A DNA stretch of 64,000 bases from Aquabacterium sp. (GCA_023150345.1 JAKLLB010000003.1:53950-117949); one strand, 5' to 3'. Counted from the first letter of the stretch, positions 1-9,755 are shown. Numbers and translations: made by a program. Notes: a model not told the origin generated them from the sequence alone.

Positions 1-393
1 CGTGAATACGACACGGCCGGTGGCGCATGGATCACACCGACCACCACGCCGGTGCAATTCGAACCCGACTCACTTCGGCAGTCCATCGACCGCCTGGTGG
101 CCCAGGATCCGCAGTGCATGTACCTGACGCACTTCAGCCGAGTGCGCGACATCCCGAGGCTGGCCAGGCTGCTGCACGAGCAGATCGACGCATTGGTGGC
201 GCTAGCCGAACCGCTGCGCGGACATCCGGACCGCCATGCTGCGCTGTGCGAACGTCTGCGGCAGTTCTATCGCGGGCAGTTGGGTCGCCATGGCGTGGCC
301 GATGTCGAGGCGGGCGTGCACGCGCTGGCGCTGGACACCGAGCTCAATGCCCAGGGTCTGGAAGTCTGGCTCGATCGGGCGCGCCGCGGCTGA
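1..393 (+). CDS. MBL-fold metallohydrolase, C-terminal part (cut by window edge)
   Basis: The frame is open from the first base to the TGA at 391-393, so this is the last ~130 residues of a gene starting upstream of the window. The segment TPTTTPVQFEP, the following YLTHFSRV, and the helical, charged tail resemble the end of metallo-beta-lactamase-fold hydrolases common in Burkholderiales. The zinc-binding HxHxDH core would lie upstream and cannot be seen, so the substrate is unknown. The GTG at 52 could be read as a start, but the upstream codons are in frame and protein-like. The gene converges on eda with a 24-base gap. The family call rests on resemblance only. Confidence 0.6.
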   Translation, partial: REYDTAGGAWITPTTTPVQFEPDSLRQSIDRLVAQDPQCMYLTHFSRVRDIPRLARLLHEQIDALVALAEPLRGHPDRHAALCERLRQFYRGQLGRHGVADVEAGVHALALDTELNAQGLEVWLDRARRG

Positions 394-417
394 CAGCGCA
401 GCGCACCAAGCCGGCTG

Positions 418-1065
418 TCATGGCCTGGGCGGTTGCCAAGCCCGTGGCAGTGCCTGCGCCTGTCGCGCCAGCGCCGTGACACGTGGCCAGTCCGAGGCGT
501 CCAATGCATCGACCGGTGTCAGCCACGAGCCGCCGCACACAGGCACATGCGGCAGCGCCAGGTATTGGGGCGCGCTCTGAATCGAAATGCCACCGGTGGG
601 ACAGAACCGCACGTCGGCGAACGGGCCACCCAGGGCCTTGAGCATCGCCACCCCTCCCGCCTGCTCGGCAGGGAAGAACTTCAGCAACCGGTAACCATCG
701 GCGGATGCCTGCATCACCTCGGTGGCCGTTGCGACGCCCGGCAACAGCGGCAGGGCGGCGGCACGGCAGGCCGCGCCCACTTCCGGCGTGTAACCCGGGC
801 TGACCGCGAACCGGCAGCCCGCGGCCGAGGCAGCCGAGACATCGGCCGCCCTGCGCACCGTACCTGCACCCACCACGGCCTGCGGCACCAGGCGCGCGAT
901 GGCCTCGATCGCCGGCAATGCTGCCTCTGTGCGCAAGGTCACTTCCAGGACGCGCACGCCGCCAGCCACCAGCGCTTCGGCCAGGGGAACGGCGTCGGCC
1001 ACGCGATGCACCACGATCACCGGGATCACCGGGCCAAGAGCCAACAGTTCATCGATATCGATCAT
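418..1065 (-). CDS. eda: 2-dehydro-3-deoxyphosphogluconate (KDPG) aldolase
   Basis: Cleaves KDPG to pyruvate and glyceraldehyde 3-phosphate, the last step of the Entner-Doudoroff pathway, in the cytosol. The 215-residue length is usual. The EVTLRT motif supplies Glu41 and Arg45, and LLKFFPAE carries Lys129, the Schiff-base lysine (133 in E. coli); PTGGI near the C-terminus is the phosphate-binding loop. The ATG at 1065 follows the edd stop by three bases, so edd-eda is one transcript and probably translationally coupled. No zwf or pgl lies beside it, so glucose 6-phosphate oxidation must be encoded elsewhere. Confidence 0.96.
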   Translation of the reverse strand: MIDIDELLALGPVIPVIVVHRVADAVPLAEALVAGGVRVLEVTLRTEAALPAIEAIARLVPQAVVGAGTVRRAADVSAASAAGCRFAVSPGYTPEVGAACRAAALPLLPGVATATEVMQASADGYRLLKFFPAEQAGGVAMLKALGGPFADVRFCPTGGISIQSAPQYLALPHVPVCGGSWLTPVDALDASDWPRVTALARQAQALPRAWQPPRP

Positions 1066-1068
1066 CTC

Positions 1069-2883
1069 TCACATCCAGGAAACGGCGCCCTCTTCCGCAG
1101 TGCTGACCCGCCGGCGCATTCCGCCGAACAAGTCGCGGCCCATGCCCACGCCGTTCTCAGCGGCATGAGTCGGATCGATTTGCTCTGGTTCACGGGCGTC
1201 CCATTCATCCGGCTCGACGCATGCCTGGATGACGCCCGCCGTCGCGTCGACGCGAATCAGGTCACCGTTGCGCACGCGGGCCAGTGGCCCGCCGCCCAGC
1301 GCTTCGGGGCTCACGTGAATGGCCGCCGGTACCTTGCCCGAGGCGCCACTCATGCGCCCGTCGGTCACCAGCGCGACGCGATGTCCCTTGCCCTGCAACA
1401 CGGCCAGCGGTGGTGTGAGCTTGTGCAGCTCGGGCATACCGTTGGCGCGCGGCCCTTGGAACCGCACCACTGCGACGAAGTCGCGCTCGAGTTCGCCTGC
1501 CTGGAATGCCCGCTGCAGTGCATCCTGGCTATCGAAGACGATGGCAGGGGCCTCGACCACATGGCGATCCACAGGCACCGCCGAGACCTTGATGACCGCG
1601 CGCCCCAGGTTGCCCTGGAGCACCCTCAGCCCACCAGTCGGCGAGAACGGTTGCGTTGCCGGCCGCAGGACATCGTCATCGCCGCTGGCGCCCGTGGCAG
1701 GGTTCCATTTCACGCCAACGGGGGTCAGCGCCGGCACCCGCGTATAGGCCAACAGGCCCTCGGGCGCCACGGTGGCGACGTCGGGATGCAGGCAACCCGC
1801 GTCGAGCAACTCGCGCAGCACATAACCCGGCCCGCCCGCGGCCTGAAGCGCGTTGACGTCCGCGCTGCCGTTCGGGTAGACCCGTGCCAGCAGCGGAACC
1901 TGCCCGGACAGATCGGAGAAGTCGTTCCAGTCGATCACGATGCCGGCCGCGAGCGCCACGGCCACCCAGTGGATCAGGTGGTTGGTCGACCCACCGGTGG
2001 CCAACAACGCGACCATCGCATTGACGATGCATCGCTCGTCGACCAAGCGGCCGATGGGCAGATGTGCCGGGCCCCTGGTCCTGGCCAGCAGCGCCCCGAC
2101 AGCCTCGCGGCTGAGTGCATCGCGCAGCGGCGCATGGGGGTGGATGAAGGCCGCGCCAGGCACGTGCAACCCCATCGCTTCGAGCAGCATCTGGTTGCTG
2201 TTGGCAGTGCCATAGAAGGTGCAGGTGCCAGACCCATGGTAGGCCGCCTGCTCGGCCTGCAGCATGCGTTCGCGCGGCACCAGTCCCTGGGCGTACTGTT
2301 CGCGCACCTGGGCCTTCTCGCCGTTGGATAGGCCCGTGGACATGGGCCCAGCGGGCACGAACACGCACGGCAGGTGTCCGAAGTGCAAGGCGCCGATCAA
2401 CAGGCCGGGCACGATCTTGTCGCACACGCCCAGCAGCAATGCGCCGTCGTAGACGTCGTGCGCCAGGGCGATCGCGGTGGCCATCGCAATCGTGTCACGC
2501 GAGAACAGCGACAACTCCATGCCGGGCAGGCCCTGTGTCACACCGTCGCACATGGCCGGTACGCCACCGGCGACCTGCAGCGTTGCGCCCCGGCGGCGGG
2601 CCTCTTCGCGCAACAGTTGCGGATAGCACTCGTAGGGCTGATGGGCCGAAAGCATGTCGTTGTACGCGGTGACCACCCCCAGGTGTGGCGCACGCTCTTC
2701 GACGATCTGCAGCCGTGCATCCGGCGGCATCGCAGCGAACGCGTGGGCCACGTTCGCGCAGCCCATGCGCCGCACGCCCGGGGCGCGCCGCACCATCGCA
2801 TCCACCCGTTCGAGGTAGGCGCGGCGGCTGTCGGCGCTGCGTGCGCGTATCCGGGCGGTCACTTCGGTGATGAGAGGCTTCAT
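1069..2883 (-). CDS. edd: 6-phosphogluconate dehydratase
   Basis: First committed step of the Entner-Doudoroff pathway: 6-phosphogluconate to KDPG plus water, using a [4Fe-4S] cluster. The 604-residue length matches the family (about 600). Cluster cysteines expected from the IlvD/Edd family are visible as Cys154 in GVCDK and Cys221 in [21 protein letters not shown] and the C-terminal [10 protein letters not shown] signature are also present. The ATG at 2883 is the first in frame and lies 32 bases from a HexR-like palindrome, so repression relieved by KDPG is likely. First gene of edd-eda. Confidence 0.97.
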   Translation of the reverse strand: MKPLITEVTARIRARSADSRRAYLERVDAMVRRAPGVRRMGCANVAHAFAAMPPDARLQIVEERAPHLGVVTAYNDMLSAHQPYECYPQLLREEARRRGATLQVAGGVPAMCDGVTQGLPGMELSLFSRDTIAMATAIALAHDVYDGALLLGVCDKIVPGLLIGALHFGHLPCVFVPAGPMSTGLSNGEKAQVREQYAQGLVPRERMLQAEQAAYHGSGTCTFYGTANSNQMLLEAMGLHVPGAAFIHPHAPLRDALSREAVGALLARTRGPAHLPIGRLVDERCIVNAMVALLATGGSTNHLIHWVAVALAAGIVIDWNDFSDLSGQVPLLARVYPNGSADVNALQAAGGPGYVLRELLDAGCLHPDVATVAPEGLLAYTRVPALTPVGVKWNPATGASGDDDVLRPATQPFSPTGGLRVLQGNLGRAVIKVSAVPVDRHVVEAPAIVFDSQDALQRAFQAGELERDFVAVVRFQGPRANGMPELHKLTPPLAVLQGKGHRVALVTDGRMSGASGKVPAAIHVSPEALGGGPLARVRNGDLIRVDATAGVIQACVEPDEWDAREPEQIDPTHAAENGVGMGRDLFGGMRRRVSTAEEGAVSWM

Positions 2884-2915
2884 GCCGCGGATGGTAACTC
2901 AATATGCGAAAAGCA

Positions 2916-2930
2916 GGTAATATGATTACA
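2916..2930 (-). promoter_or_regulatory. Candidate HexR operator upstream of edd
   Basis: On the minus strand this reads TGTAATCATATTACC, an imperfect inverted repeat (TGTAAT/ATTACC) close to the published HexR consensus TGTARTWWWAYTACA; only positions 7 and 15 differ. HexR, an RpiR-family repressor that responds to KDPG, controls edd-eda in many proteobacteria. The site lies 32 bases before the edd start, where a bound repressor would block transcription. The match and position are seen; HexR binding is inferred, and hexR is not in the window. It also lies 53 bases upstream of the divergent chaC-like gene. Confidence 0.6.
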
Positions 2931-2983
2931 CGTGAGTGCCACCCGTCCCCGTGGCTCGGGCAGTTGGCATACCATGATCGCGC

Positions 2984-3604
2984 ATGGAGAACCGTCCCGT
3001 GGGAGCACCGCCCCACCTACCCTGGCAGCGCGACCCGGCGCCAGCTCTCGACCGTGTGAGGCATGAGTGGGGGGGGCGCGCCGACCTGTGGGTGTTCGGC
3101 TACGCATCGCTGATTTGGCGTCCTGACCTGACATTCGACGAGTGCCGCCCGGCACGTGTGCAGGGTTGGCACCGTGCGTTCCGAATGCGGTCGCGGGTCA
3201 ACCGTGGCACACCTGAGCGGCCGGGTCTGGTGTTTGCGTTGCTTTCCGGCGGCGCGTGCCGAGGCATGGTGTTTCGCGTGCCACGCCGGGTGGCCCACGA
3301 CGAACTCGAGCGTCTATGGGCACGCGAAATGCCGACGGGCGTGTACGAGCCGCGCTGGTTGGCCTGCATCACCCCCGCGGGCACCGTGCAGGCCCTGGCC
3401 TTCACGCTGAGCAGGCGCAGCCCGAGCTACACCGGCCGCATCGCCGACGACGAGCTGATCCACATCCTGCGCCACGCCAACGGACGCTACGGCAGCACCC
3501 TGGACTACCTGATGCGCACAGCGGATGCGCTGCGCGAACATCGCCTTCGCGACCGTGAAATCGAACGCTTGGTCAGCCTCGCACGGCACAACGGGTTGGT
3601 CTGA
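2984..3604 (+). CDS. ChaC-family gamma-glutamylcyclotransferase
   Basis: Predicted to release 5-oxoproline from gamma-glutamyl compounds; ChaC proteins act specifically on glutathione, giving Cys-Gly. The signature FGYASLIW (usual form FGYGSLIW) sits near residue 38, and the conserved REMPTGVYEPRW segment contains the glutamate expected to act as catalytic base. At 206 residues it fits the bacterial ChaC size. Start ATG at 2984; the leader shares the edd promoter region, transcribed divergently. A role in glutathione turnover is inferred from family. Confidence 0.85.
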   Translation: MENRPVGAPPHLPWQRDPAPALDRVRHEWGGRADLWVFGYASLIWRPDLTFDECRPARVQGWHRAFRMRSRVNRGTPERPGLVFALLSGGACRGMVFRVPRRVAHDELERLWAREMPTGVYEPRWLACITPAGTVQALAFTLSRRSPSYTGRIADDELIHILRHANGRYGSTLDYLMRTADALREHRLRDREIERLVSLARHNGLV

Positions 3605-3637
3605 GAGCGACGGAGCCTGCTGTCGCCCGCACCAGTC

Positions 3638-4243
3638 TCACGCCTGCCGAGGCCAGTCGGCCTGAACTGCCGCCAGATCCTCCGGCGTGTCAACGTCGAC
3701 CAATACGCCGGGATCGTCCAGCTCGATGCCCGCGCTCGGGTAGCGGGCCACCAAGCGCCTCGCCCCTTCGTCGCCTTGGAGGTGTACCAGTTCGGAGAAC
3801 AGCTCCGCACCGAACCCCACCGGATGCCCCCGCCTGCCCCGGTACTGCGCAAAGACCACCGCGTGCTGGCCCAGTGCCTCGGCCACGGCAGCCAAGGTTC
3901 GGGGTCTGACCAGCGGCATGTCGCCCGGCAGAACCAGCCAGCCCGACGCATCGGGTCGTGCCGCGACACCGGTGGCAATCGAGTAGCCCATGCCCAGCGC
4001 GGAGTCGGTTCCGTCGGCCTCTGGCAAAACGACCACGTCGCGTCGCGCGACCCACCGAGCACTCTCGGCCGCCAGCCGTTCGGTGGTCACCACCACGACG
4101 GGCAAGCCGCTGGCTATGGCATGGGTGACGGTCTGCCCCAGAACGCTCAACTCGCCCAGCGGCTGGGCCAGCTTGTGGCCCTGGGCTGCGTACCGCGAGC
4201 CACGACCGGCGGCCAGGACGACGATGACGGGCGCATTTCTCAT
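3638..4243 (-). CDS. MobA/MocA-like nucleotidyltransferase
   Basis: The N-terminal VVLAAGRGSR motif is the nucleotide-binding loop of MobA-type NTP transferases, followed by the central PGDMPLV metal-binding motif and a C-terminal DVDTPEDLAAV motif. At 201 residues the protein is a stand-alone MocA-like enzyme, the group that adds CMP or GMP to molybdenum cofactor or acts on related substrates. No molybdenum genes are nearby, so the acceptor cannot be named. ATG at 4243; it converges on the chaC-like gene. Confidence 0.75.
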   Translation of the reverse strand: MRNAPVIVVLAAGRGSRYAAQGHKLAQPLGELSVLGQTVTHAIASGLPVVVVTTERLAAESARWVARRDVVVLPEADGTDSALGMGYSIATGVAARPDASGWLVLPGDMPLVRPRTLAAVAEALGQHAVVFAQYRGRRGHPVGFGAELFSELVHLQGDEGARRLVARYPSAGIELDDPGVLVDVDTPEDLAAVQADWPRQA

Positions 4244-4370
4244 GATCTATATCTAGCATGCGGGCACCGCACCACATTCCATAGTCGGAGGTTCACCTAA
4301 GGCCTTTCACGTAGGGTGCAGCCCGGCCCCGCGGATCGGCAGGCTCGCCCGATCGCGGCATACTTGTGTG

Positions 4371-5009
4371 ATGAACCGTCGCATCGCGGACCTGCGCAAG
4401 AGCTATGAGCGCGCCGAACTCGACGAGTCGGCCTCGTTCGATGAACCCCTGGCCCAGTTCGATCGCTGGATGAGCGAGGCCATCGCTGCCGAAGTCCCGG
4501 AGCCCAATGCGATGACGCTGGCGACCGTCGGTTCCGATGGCCGCCCCTCGACGCGGATCGTGCTCATCAAGGGCTATGACGCCCGTGGCATCGTCTGGTA
4601 CACCAACTACGAAAGCCGCAAGGGACAGGAGCTGGCTGCGCACCCTGTCGCTGCTCTGCAGTTCCACTGGGTCGAACTCGAGCGGGTGGTCCGCATCGAG
4701 GGTGCGGTTACCCGGGTCAGCGACGAGGAGTCCGATACGTACTTCGCATCGCGACCGCTGGATTCGCGCATCGGTGCCTGGGCGTCCCCGCAAAGCCAGG
4801 TCATCTCGTCGCGCACGGTGCTGTTGGCCAACGCGGCGCGCTACGCCGCACAGTTCGCGCTCTCCCCACCCCGACCTCCGCATTGGGGCGGATTCCGGTT
4901 GCAGCCCGATGCATGGGAGTTCTGGCAGGGTCGCAAGAGCCGGCTGCACGACAGGCTGCGCTACCGCCTGGCCGACGGTCGTTGGCTTCGTGAGCGGCTG
5001 GCGCCCTGA
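4371..5009 (+). CDS. pdxH: Pyridoxamine/pyridoxine 5'-phosphate oxidase
   Basis: FMN enzyme that makes pyridoxal 5'-phosphate, the cofactor used by glyA and cysM in this window. The 212-residue protein has the diagnostic [15 protein letters not shown] and [12 protein letters not shown] segments (FMN site), [11 protein letters not shown] in the middle and the C-terminal [14 protein letters not shown] signature. A GTG at 4368 directly abuts the ATG at 4371; the ATG is preferred. The gene stands alone between two minus-strand genes. Confidence 0.96.
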   Translation: MNRRIADLRKSYERAELDESASFDEPLAQFDRWMSEAIAAEVPEPNAMTLATVGSDGRPSTRIVLIKGYDARGIVWYTNYESRKGQELAAHPVAALQFHWVELERVVRIEGAVTRVSDEESDTYFASRPLDSRIGAWASPQSQVISSRTVLLANAARYAAQFALSPPRPPHWGGFRLQPDAWEFWQGRKSRLHDRLRYRLADGRWLRERLAP

Positions 5010-5033
5010 TCTCTTCGCGGGCCGCAGCGCTGG

Positions 5034-5567
5034 TCAGCGCCGACGATGGCGGCTGAAGGTGCGGCGGAATTTCTCGAGCTTGGGCTCGATCACGTGCGCG
5101 CAATAGCCCTGTTCCGGGTGGCGCGCATGGTAGTGCTGGTGGTAGTCCTCGGCCCGGGTATAGCCGGCTTCGCGGGCGACTTCGGTCACGGCGCGACCTT
5201 GCAGCGCCGCCTGCACCTGTGCGAGCACGTCGCGCACCACTGCGTCCTGGTCGTCGTCATGGGTGTAGATCGCCGACCGGTATTGCGTACCGACGTCATG
5301 ACCCTGGCGATTCAGCGTGGTCGGGTCGTGGATGGCGAAGAAGATCTCGAGGATCTCGCTCAGCGACACCTGTTGTGGGTCGAACCGCACCCGCACGACT
5401 TCCGCGTGTCCTGTGGCGCCGCTGCACACCTGCTCGTAGGTAGGCGCAACAGCATGACCATTGCTGTACCCTGACTCGACCGCCAGCACACCCTCGACCT
5501 GCTCATACACCGCCTCCAGGCACCAGAAGCAGCCCCCGGCCAACGTGATCAACTGCTGAGGTCCCAT
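5034..5567 (-). CDS. msrA: Peptide methionine (S)-S-oxide reductase
   Basis: Reduces methionine S-sulfoxide in proteins. The GGCFWCLE motif near the N-terminus holds the catalytic Cys13 and a second cysteine at 16. YSNGHAVAPTYEQVCSGATGHAE and the YRSAIY segment are typical of the family, and the 177-residue length is normal for the non-fused form (no MsrB domain). ATG at 5567; no other in-frame start improves it. The stop lies 24 bases beyond the convergent pdxH stop. Confidence 0.96.
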   Translation of the reverse strand: MGPQQLITLAGGCFWCLEAVYEQVEGVLAVESGYSNGHAVAPTYEQVCSGATGHAEVVRVRFDPQQVSLSEILEIFFAIHDPTTLNRQGHDVGTQYRSAIYTHDDDQDAVVRDVLAQVQAALQGRAVTEVAREAGYTRAEDYHQHYHARHPEQGYCAHVIEPKLEKFRRTFSRHRRR

Positions 5568-5691
5568 TGCAACACCTTGCTTCGCCTGCAGGGGTTTGAT
5601 TGTCGATGGTCACAATCGCAGCGGTGCGCGCCCCGGGGCAACTGCACAATCGACGGCTGGTCATTTCCACCGCAGCTTGACAGGAACCCCA

Positions 5692-6513
5692 GTGGACAGT
5701 GTCATCGCCAACCTCGGTCTGTCGGGCTGGAAGCCGATCTTCGCAGCGTTGCTGCTTCCGCCTTTTCCGTTGCTGCTGCTGATGGTGGTGGGCGCGCGGC
5801 TGATGGTCTCGCGCCGGCACTGGCGCTCGGGCTGGGTGGTGATGCTGTCGGTGCTGCTGCTGATGTGGGCGAGTTGCTGCATCGGCGTGGGCCACTTCCT
5901 GGAGCGCGCGCTGCTCCATGTGCCGCCCCCGCTCACCGAGAGCCAGATGGCGCCGCTGCGCCGCGAACCGCAGGCCCGTCAGACAGCTGTTGTCGTGCTC
6001 GGCGGTGGCCGCGAGCGCGTGGCACCCGAGTACGGTGAGTCGCATCTCGCGCCGCGCTCGATGCAGCGGCTGCACTATGGGCTGTGGCTGGCGCGCAAGC
6101 TCAATGCGCCCGTGATGTTCTCTGGAGGCAGCGGGCACGCGCAAGTCGACGGCCCCGCCGAGGCCGATATTGCTGCCCGCATCGCGGCGCGCGACTTCGG
6201 CCGGCCTCTGCGCTGGGCCGAAAATCTCTCGCGCGACACGCGAGGCAACGCCGCGGCCAGCCTGGGACTGCTCAAGACCGACGGCATCTCGACCGTGGTG
6301 CTGGTCACACATGGCTGGCACATGCGTCGGGCCCAGCGCGCCTTCCAGGAAGCCGCACAACAGCACGGCATGTCGATTCAGGTCGTGAGCGCGCCGATGG
6401 GCCTGGCCGCGGCCGAGGTCCGCCCCGTGCTGCGCTGGCTGCCGACCCAGGAAGGGTTCACGCAGGTGCAACTGGTGCTGCGCGAGACCCTGGGGTTCTG
6501 GCTCGGCGCCTGA
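5692..6513 (+). CDS. YdcF/ElyC-like DUF218 membrane protein
   Basis: A 273-residue protein with two N-terminal membrane helices (about residues 13-32 and 43-63) and a C-terminal DUF218 domain: VVVLGGG, SRDTRGNA and the VLVTHGWHMRRA segment. E. coli ElyC, a relative, affects envelope integrity and peptidoglycan assembly, but the biochemical activity is not established. The GTG at 5692 is chosen because an AGGA-type ribosome site (CAGGAACCC) precedes it and the membrane helix follows at once; an in-frame TTG at 5596 would add 32 non-membrane residues. Confidence 0.75.
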   Translation: MDSVIANLGLSGWKPIFAALLLPPFPLLLLMVVGARLMVSRRHWRSGWVVMLSVLLLMWASCCIGVGHFLERALLHVPPPLTESQMAPLRREPQARQTAVVVLGGGRERVAPEYGESHLAPRSMQRLHYGLWLARKLNAPVMFSGGSGHAQVDGPAEADIAARIAARDFGRPLRWAENLSRDTRGNAAASLGLLKTDGISTVVLVTHGWHMRRAQRAFQEAAQQHGMSIQVVSAPMGLAAAEVRPVLRWLPTQEGFTQVQLVLRETLGFWLGA

Positions 6514-6823
6514 GCGATCACCGCGTGCGGCGCCATTGGCCCGCGGCGGCGGGTACGTCCGTGCCATGCATCGAAGGCAGGTGCATTCCACCGCCCAAAA
6601 GGCGAAACCCCTCCGGCCTTGCAGCACGGAGGGGGCGGGTGGCCGTACGGCCACCGTGTGGGGCTCCGGAGGAAAAAGGTCCGGGGCCCCTGCGGCACAG
6701 AGACTGCGCACACAGTTGTACCTTCACTTGGAAGGCACTTCCAGATTAGTCGATGGCGCAGCGCGATTCAAGCCCGCTGATCACGGGGTTTGTTCGAAGT
6801 GACAACTGCTGCCATGCGTCGAC
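6514..6823. other. 310-base intergenic region with strong inverted repeats
   Basis: No convincing gene lies between the convergent DUF218 and ubiD genes. The middle contains an 8-bp stem (6608-6615 CCCCTCCG with 6627-6634 CGGAGGGG, 11-base loop) followed at once by a 16-bp perfect palindrome at 6639-6654 (GTGGCCGTACGGCCAC), then another G/C-rich palindromic stretch near 6660-6690. No T-run follows, so if this ends transcription it is not a textbook intrinsic terminator. It could be a bidirectional terminator or structured RNA. Confidence 0.5.
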
Positions 6824-8377
6824 TCAGCGCATCAGCCGCTCGTACACCTGCTGCACACGATCCTGGACTGCGGCTTCCATGCGGATGGCCCGCCCCCACT
6901 CCCGGTCGGTTTCGCCCGACCACTTGTGCGTGGCGTCCAGGCCCATCTTGCCCCCGAGGCCACTGACCGGAGAAGCAAAGTCGAGGTAGTCGATCGGCGT
7001 GCGCTCCACCAGCGTGGTGTCACGCACCGGGTCCATGCGTGTCGTGATCGCCCACACGGCCTCTCGCCAGTCTCTGATGTTCACATCGTCGTCGGTGACG
7101 ACGATGAACTTCGTGTACATGAACTGCCGCAGGAAGCTCCAAAGCCCGAACATCAGCCGCTTGGCGTGGCCCGGGTAGGCCTTGCGAATGGAGATGAGCG
7201 CCATGCGGTAGCTGCATCCCTCCGGCGGAAGGTAGAAGTCGACGATCTCCGGGAATTGCCTCTGCAAGATGGGCACGAACACCTCGTTGAGCGCAACGCC
7301 GAGCACGGCCGGCTCGTCCGGCGGCTTGCCGGTGTAGGTGGAGTGGTAGATCGGGTCGCGCCGATGCGTCAGCCGGTCGATGCGGAAGACCGGAAACCAG
7401 TCCTGCTCGTTGTAGTAGCCCGTGTGATCGCCGAACGGGCCTTCCAGCGCATGCAGGTAGCCATTGACTTCGCGCTGCGGCACACCGTTCTCGCTGTGAC
7501 CGGTATACCCGGGCGTGGCTGTCGGCACGTGCCCCTCGAGCACGATCTCGGCGGTCGCAGGTACCTGCAGCGGGCGCCCGGCTTCGCCGACCTCGCAGTC
7601 AACGAGCTCGGTTGCCGACCCGCGCAGCAGCCCGGCGAATTGGTACTCCGACAAGGTATCGGGCACGGGTGTCACCGCGCCCAGTATGGTTGCGGGGTCG
7701 GTGCCCAGCGCCACAGCCAGCGGGAACGGCTGGCCCGGGTGGACCTGGGCAAACTCACGGAAGTCCAGCGCGCCACCCCGATGAGCGAGCCAGCGCATGA
7801 TCACCTCTCGCCGACCGATCACCTGCTGCCGATAGATGCCGATGTTCTGCCTCTGGCGAGGACGGGCCACGCCCGCCTGCGGGCCGCGGGTGACGACGAG
7901 GCCCCACGTGATCAGCGGGCCCGCGTCGTCCGGCCAGCAGGTCTGAACCGGCCATCGACCCAAGTCGACATCATCGCCACGCAGTTCCACCTCGCGACAC
8001 GGCCCATCCCGTCGCCTGACAGGCTTCATGTCCCACACCGCCTTGATCATTTGCAGCAGGCGGCCCGTGTCCTTCAGGCCATGCGGCGGCTCGGGCTCCT
8101 TCAGCCGAGCCAGCAGCGCGCCCACCTCGCGCAGGTCCTTGACATCCGACGCGCCCATACCCAGCGCCACCCGACGCGGCGTGCCGAACAGGTTGGCCAG
8201 CACCGCGACCGAGTGCCCGGCAGGCTGTTCGAACCACAGTGCGGGGCCGCCCTCACGCAGCACGCGATCTGACAGCGCCGTCATTTCCAGTCGAGGTGAC
8301 ACCGGCTCACGCACGCGGCGCAACTCGCCCATCTGTTCGAGTTGTGCCGCGAAGTCGCGGAGATCGCGATATTTCAT
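6824..8377 (-). CDS. ubiD: 4-hydroxy-3-polyprenylbenzoate decarboxylase
   Basis: Removes the carboxyl group of the ubiquinone precursor using prenylated FMN supplied by UbiX. Length 517 residues versus about 497 in E. coli. Recognisable UbiD features are the N-terminal [12 protein letters not shown], the [15 protein letters not shown] segment that lines the prenyl-FMN site, the [11 protein letters not shown] motif with an active-site acid, and [17 protein letters not shown] near the C-terminal third. ATG at 8377 is the natural start. No ubiX is adjacent. Transcribed alone, divergent from the transglycosylase. Confidence 0.95.
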   Translation of the reverse strand: MKYRDLRDFAAQLEQMGELRRVREPVSPRLEMTALSDRVLREGGPALWFEQPAGHSVAVLANLFGTPRRVALGMGASDVKDLREVGALLARLKEPEPPHGLKDTGRLLQMIKAVWDMKPVRRRDGPCREVELRGDDVDLGRWPVQTCWPDDAGPLITWGLVVTRGPQAGVARPRQRQNIGIYRQQVIGRREVIMRWLAHRGGALDFREFAQVHPGQPFPLAVALGTDPATILGAVTPVPDTLSEYQFAGLLRGSATELVDCEVGEAGRPLQVPATAEIVLEGHVPTATPGYTGHSENGVPQREVNGYLHALEGPFGDHTGYYNEQDWFPVFRIDRLTHRRDPIYHSTYTGKPPDEPAVLGVALNEVFVPILQRQFPEIVDFYLPPEGCSYRMALISIRKAYPGHAKRLMFGLWSFLRQFMYTKFIVVTDDDVNIRDWREAVWAITTRMDPVRDTTLVERTPIDYLDFASPVSGLGGKMGLDATHKWSGETDREWGRAIRMEAAVQDRVQQVYERLMR

Positions 8378-8410
8378 TTGTTTCAGTTATTAGAATGTCG
8401 TTCTTTATGC

Positions 8411-8440
8411 TTGACCGGTTATTTCCGGCCTTCCTAGAAT
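8411..8440 (+). promoter_or_regulatory. Sigma-70 type promoter for the transglycosylase gene
   Basis: TTGACC at 8411-8416 and TAGAAT at 8435-8440 are separated by 18 bases, a good -35/-10 pair. Transcription would start near 8447 and leave a leader of about 190 bases before the ATG at 8640. Nothing conserved was recognised in that leader. Seen in sequence; activity inferred. Confidence 0.6.
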
Positions 8441-8639
8441 GCGTCCAGCCTGAGAATTCAGGGTTTCCCCGCGCCACATCCAGGTTGGGATGGATCGGCG
8501 CCCGCTGCCAGAGCCGCACTGGCGCCGCCTCGTAGCGGTCTTTCCAGCAAGCGGCCCATTATCGTCGGCACCCCTCGTGCACGTCTGGCAGGCCCAGTGT
8601 CTGCCGCGGTGTCGGTGTGCAGCCGAAGAAAGGTCTTGC

Positions 8640-9581
8640 ATGACAGCGATCGGTCGGTTTCTGGTGCTAGCGCGCCAAGTGGCGAGCAGCACGAATGTCT
8701 TTCTGCGCGACGTCGGCGCAGGCCTGCTGGAGGTCAGCCACAACTCGCTGGCCCTCCTGGGCCTGTGCGTCGTCGCGGCTATCCTGTTCGCCGCCGGGCG
8801 CCCGGATCTCCGAGTCAGCGTCGAGCGGCACGCCCTGGACTGGCTGCAGGCTCGCCATGAGGCCCGCGAACCCGCTGCGACGGTAGACCTGCCCGCCGAA
8901 CCCGACGCGGTGGCGCGAGCCACAGCTGTGGACCCGGCGGCACTGCCGCGGCCCCAGGCTGCGGTCGCGCACTGGCTGGCGCGGCGCTATCGGGTCGCCA
9001 GCGAGCCCGTCGGCCGTCTGGTCCAGGAAGCTTGGCAGATCGGCCAGCGAGCGAGCCTGGATCCCACCCTCATCCTGGCCGTCATCGCAGTGGAGTCCAG
9101 CTTCAATCCCTTCGCCCAGAGTTCGGTCGGCGCACAAGGGCTGATGCAGGTGATGACGCGCGTCCACGACGAAAAGTACGACGCCTACGGTGGAACGCGC
9201 GCCGCGTTCGATCCGGTGTCCAACCTCCGCGTGGGCGTACAGGTGCTCAAGGAGTGCATTGCCCGTGCCGGTAGCCTCGAGGCTGGACTGCGCTACTACG
9301 TGGGCGCAGCCAACAGCGCGGACGACGGCGGCTATGTGGTGAAGGTGTTGGCCGAGCAGTTCAACCTGCGCCGCGTGCTGGAAGGCAAGGCCGTGCCGGT
9401 CACCGTGGCACTGCCGTCGTCGGCAACCGCTGCATCGCCGTCGGGCGCGCTTGCCCCAGTGGCACCGTCGGCCGCCGCAAGCCGGGCGGCAGAGCCGATC
9501 CCGGCGGCCGCGGTGGCACCAGCCGGCAGCGCATCGCGGCCCTCAGCAGAACCCACTGGGCAGGTTGCGCTGCTGAACTGA
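8640..9581 (+). CDS. Membrane-anchored lytic transglycosylase (SLT domain)
   Basis: Predicted to cleave the glycan strands of peptidoglycan in the periplasm. One membrane helix lies at about residues 36-53; the SLT domain follows at about 125-265, with Glu152 in [13 protein letters not shown] as the expected catalytic residue and GAQGLMQVM as the family's second motif. The last ~60 residues are rich in Ala, Pro and Ser and look unstructured. The ATG at 8640 follows GAAGAAAGG; an earlier in-frame ATG at 8490 would add a Pro/Arg-rich stretch without protein character. 313 residues, a short stand-alone member. Confidence 0.85.
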   Translation: MTAIGRFLVLARQVASSTNVFLRDVGAGLLEVSHNSLALLGLCVVAAILFAAGRPDLRVSVERHALDWLQARHEAREPAATVDLPAEPDAVARATAVDPAALPRPQAAVAHWLARRYRVASEPVGRLVQEAWQIGQRASLDPTLILAVIAVESSFNPFAQSSVGAQGLMQVMTRVHDEKYDAYGGTRAAFDPVSNLRVGVQVLKECIARAGSLEAGLRYYVGAANSADDGGYVVKVLAEQFNLRRVLEGKAVPVTVALPSSATAASPSGALAPVAPSAAASRAAEPIPAAAVAPAGSASRPSAEPTGQVALLN

Positions 9582-9634
9582 CCGCCTGGACAACCGGCCA
9601 ACCGGGTGCGCGCCCTGTGCCAGCCGCCTGGCGC

Positions 9635-9640
9635 TAAACT
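9635..9640 (+). promoter_or_regulatory. Probable -10 box for the glyA leader
   Basis: TAAACT at 9635-9640 places a start near 9647, exactly where the riboswitch aptamer begins (9648). No strong -35 box is visible 16-18 bases upstream, so the call depends mainly on this fit. Confidence 0.4.
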
Positions 9641-9644
9641 CCGG

Positions 9645-9755
9645 CCTTCGCGCAACTGGCGATAGGGTCGGCTGCGACCCGAGGTGGGTCACCACCGTGA
9701 AGCGCGATCGGCGGTCCCGAGGACGATGCCGAGTCACAGCCGTTCGCCTGGGCCG
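9645..9755 (+). promoter_or_regulatory. Predicted ZTP (pfl-type) riboswitch upstream of glyA
   Basis: Aptamer features visible in order: TCGCGC (9648-9653) pairing with GCGCGA (9702-9707); AACTGGCG right after the 5' strand; an extra hairpin GGGTCG/CGACCC (9664-9679); hairpin GGTGG-GTCA-CCACC (9683-9696); AAGCG just before the closing strand; and a downstream CGCCTGGGC at 9745-9753, the most conserved 3' element of the pfl class, whose CGCC can pair with the GGCG upstream to form the pseudoknot. ZTP riboswitches sense the folate-stress alarmone ZMP/ZTP and commonly precede glyA and purine genes. The 75 bases to the glyA start would hold the expression platform. Confidence 0.78.

Noticed and set aside
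433-2331. Long plus-strand open frame (632 codons) across eda and edd
   Set aside because: It is antisense to two well-conserved genes; high GC opens false frames. Its protein has no recognisable motif.
9582-9634. Terminator of the transglycosylase
   Set aside because: Short G/C repeats are present but no stem with T-run was found.
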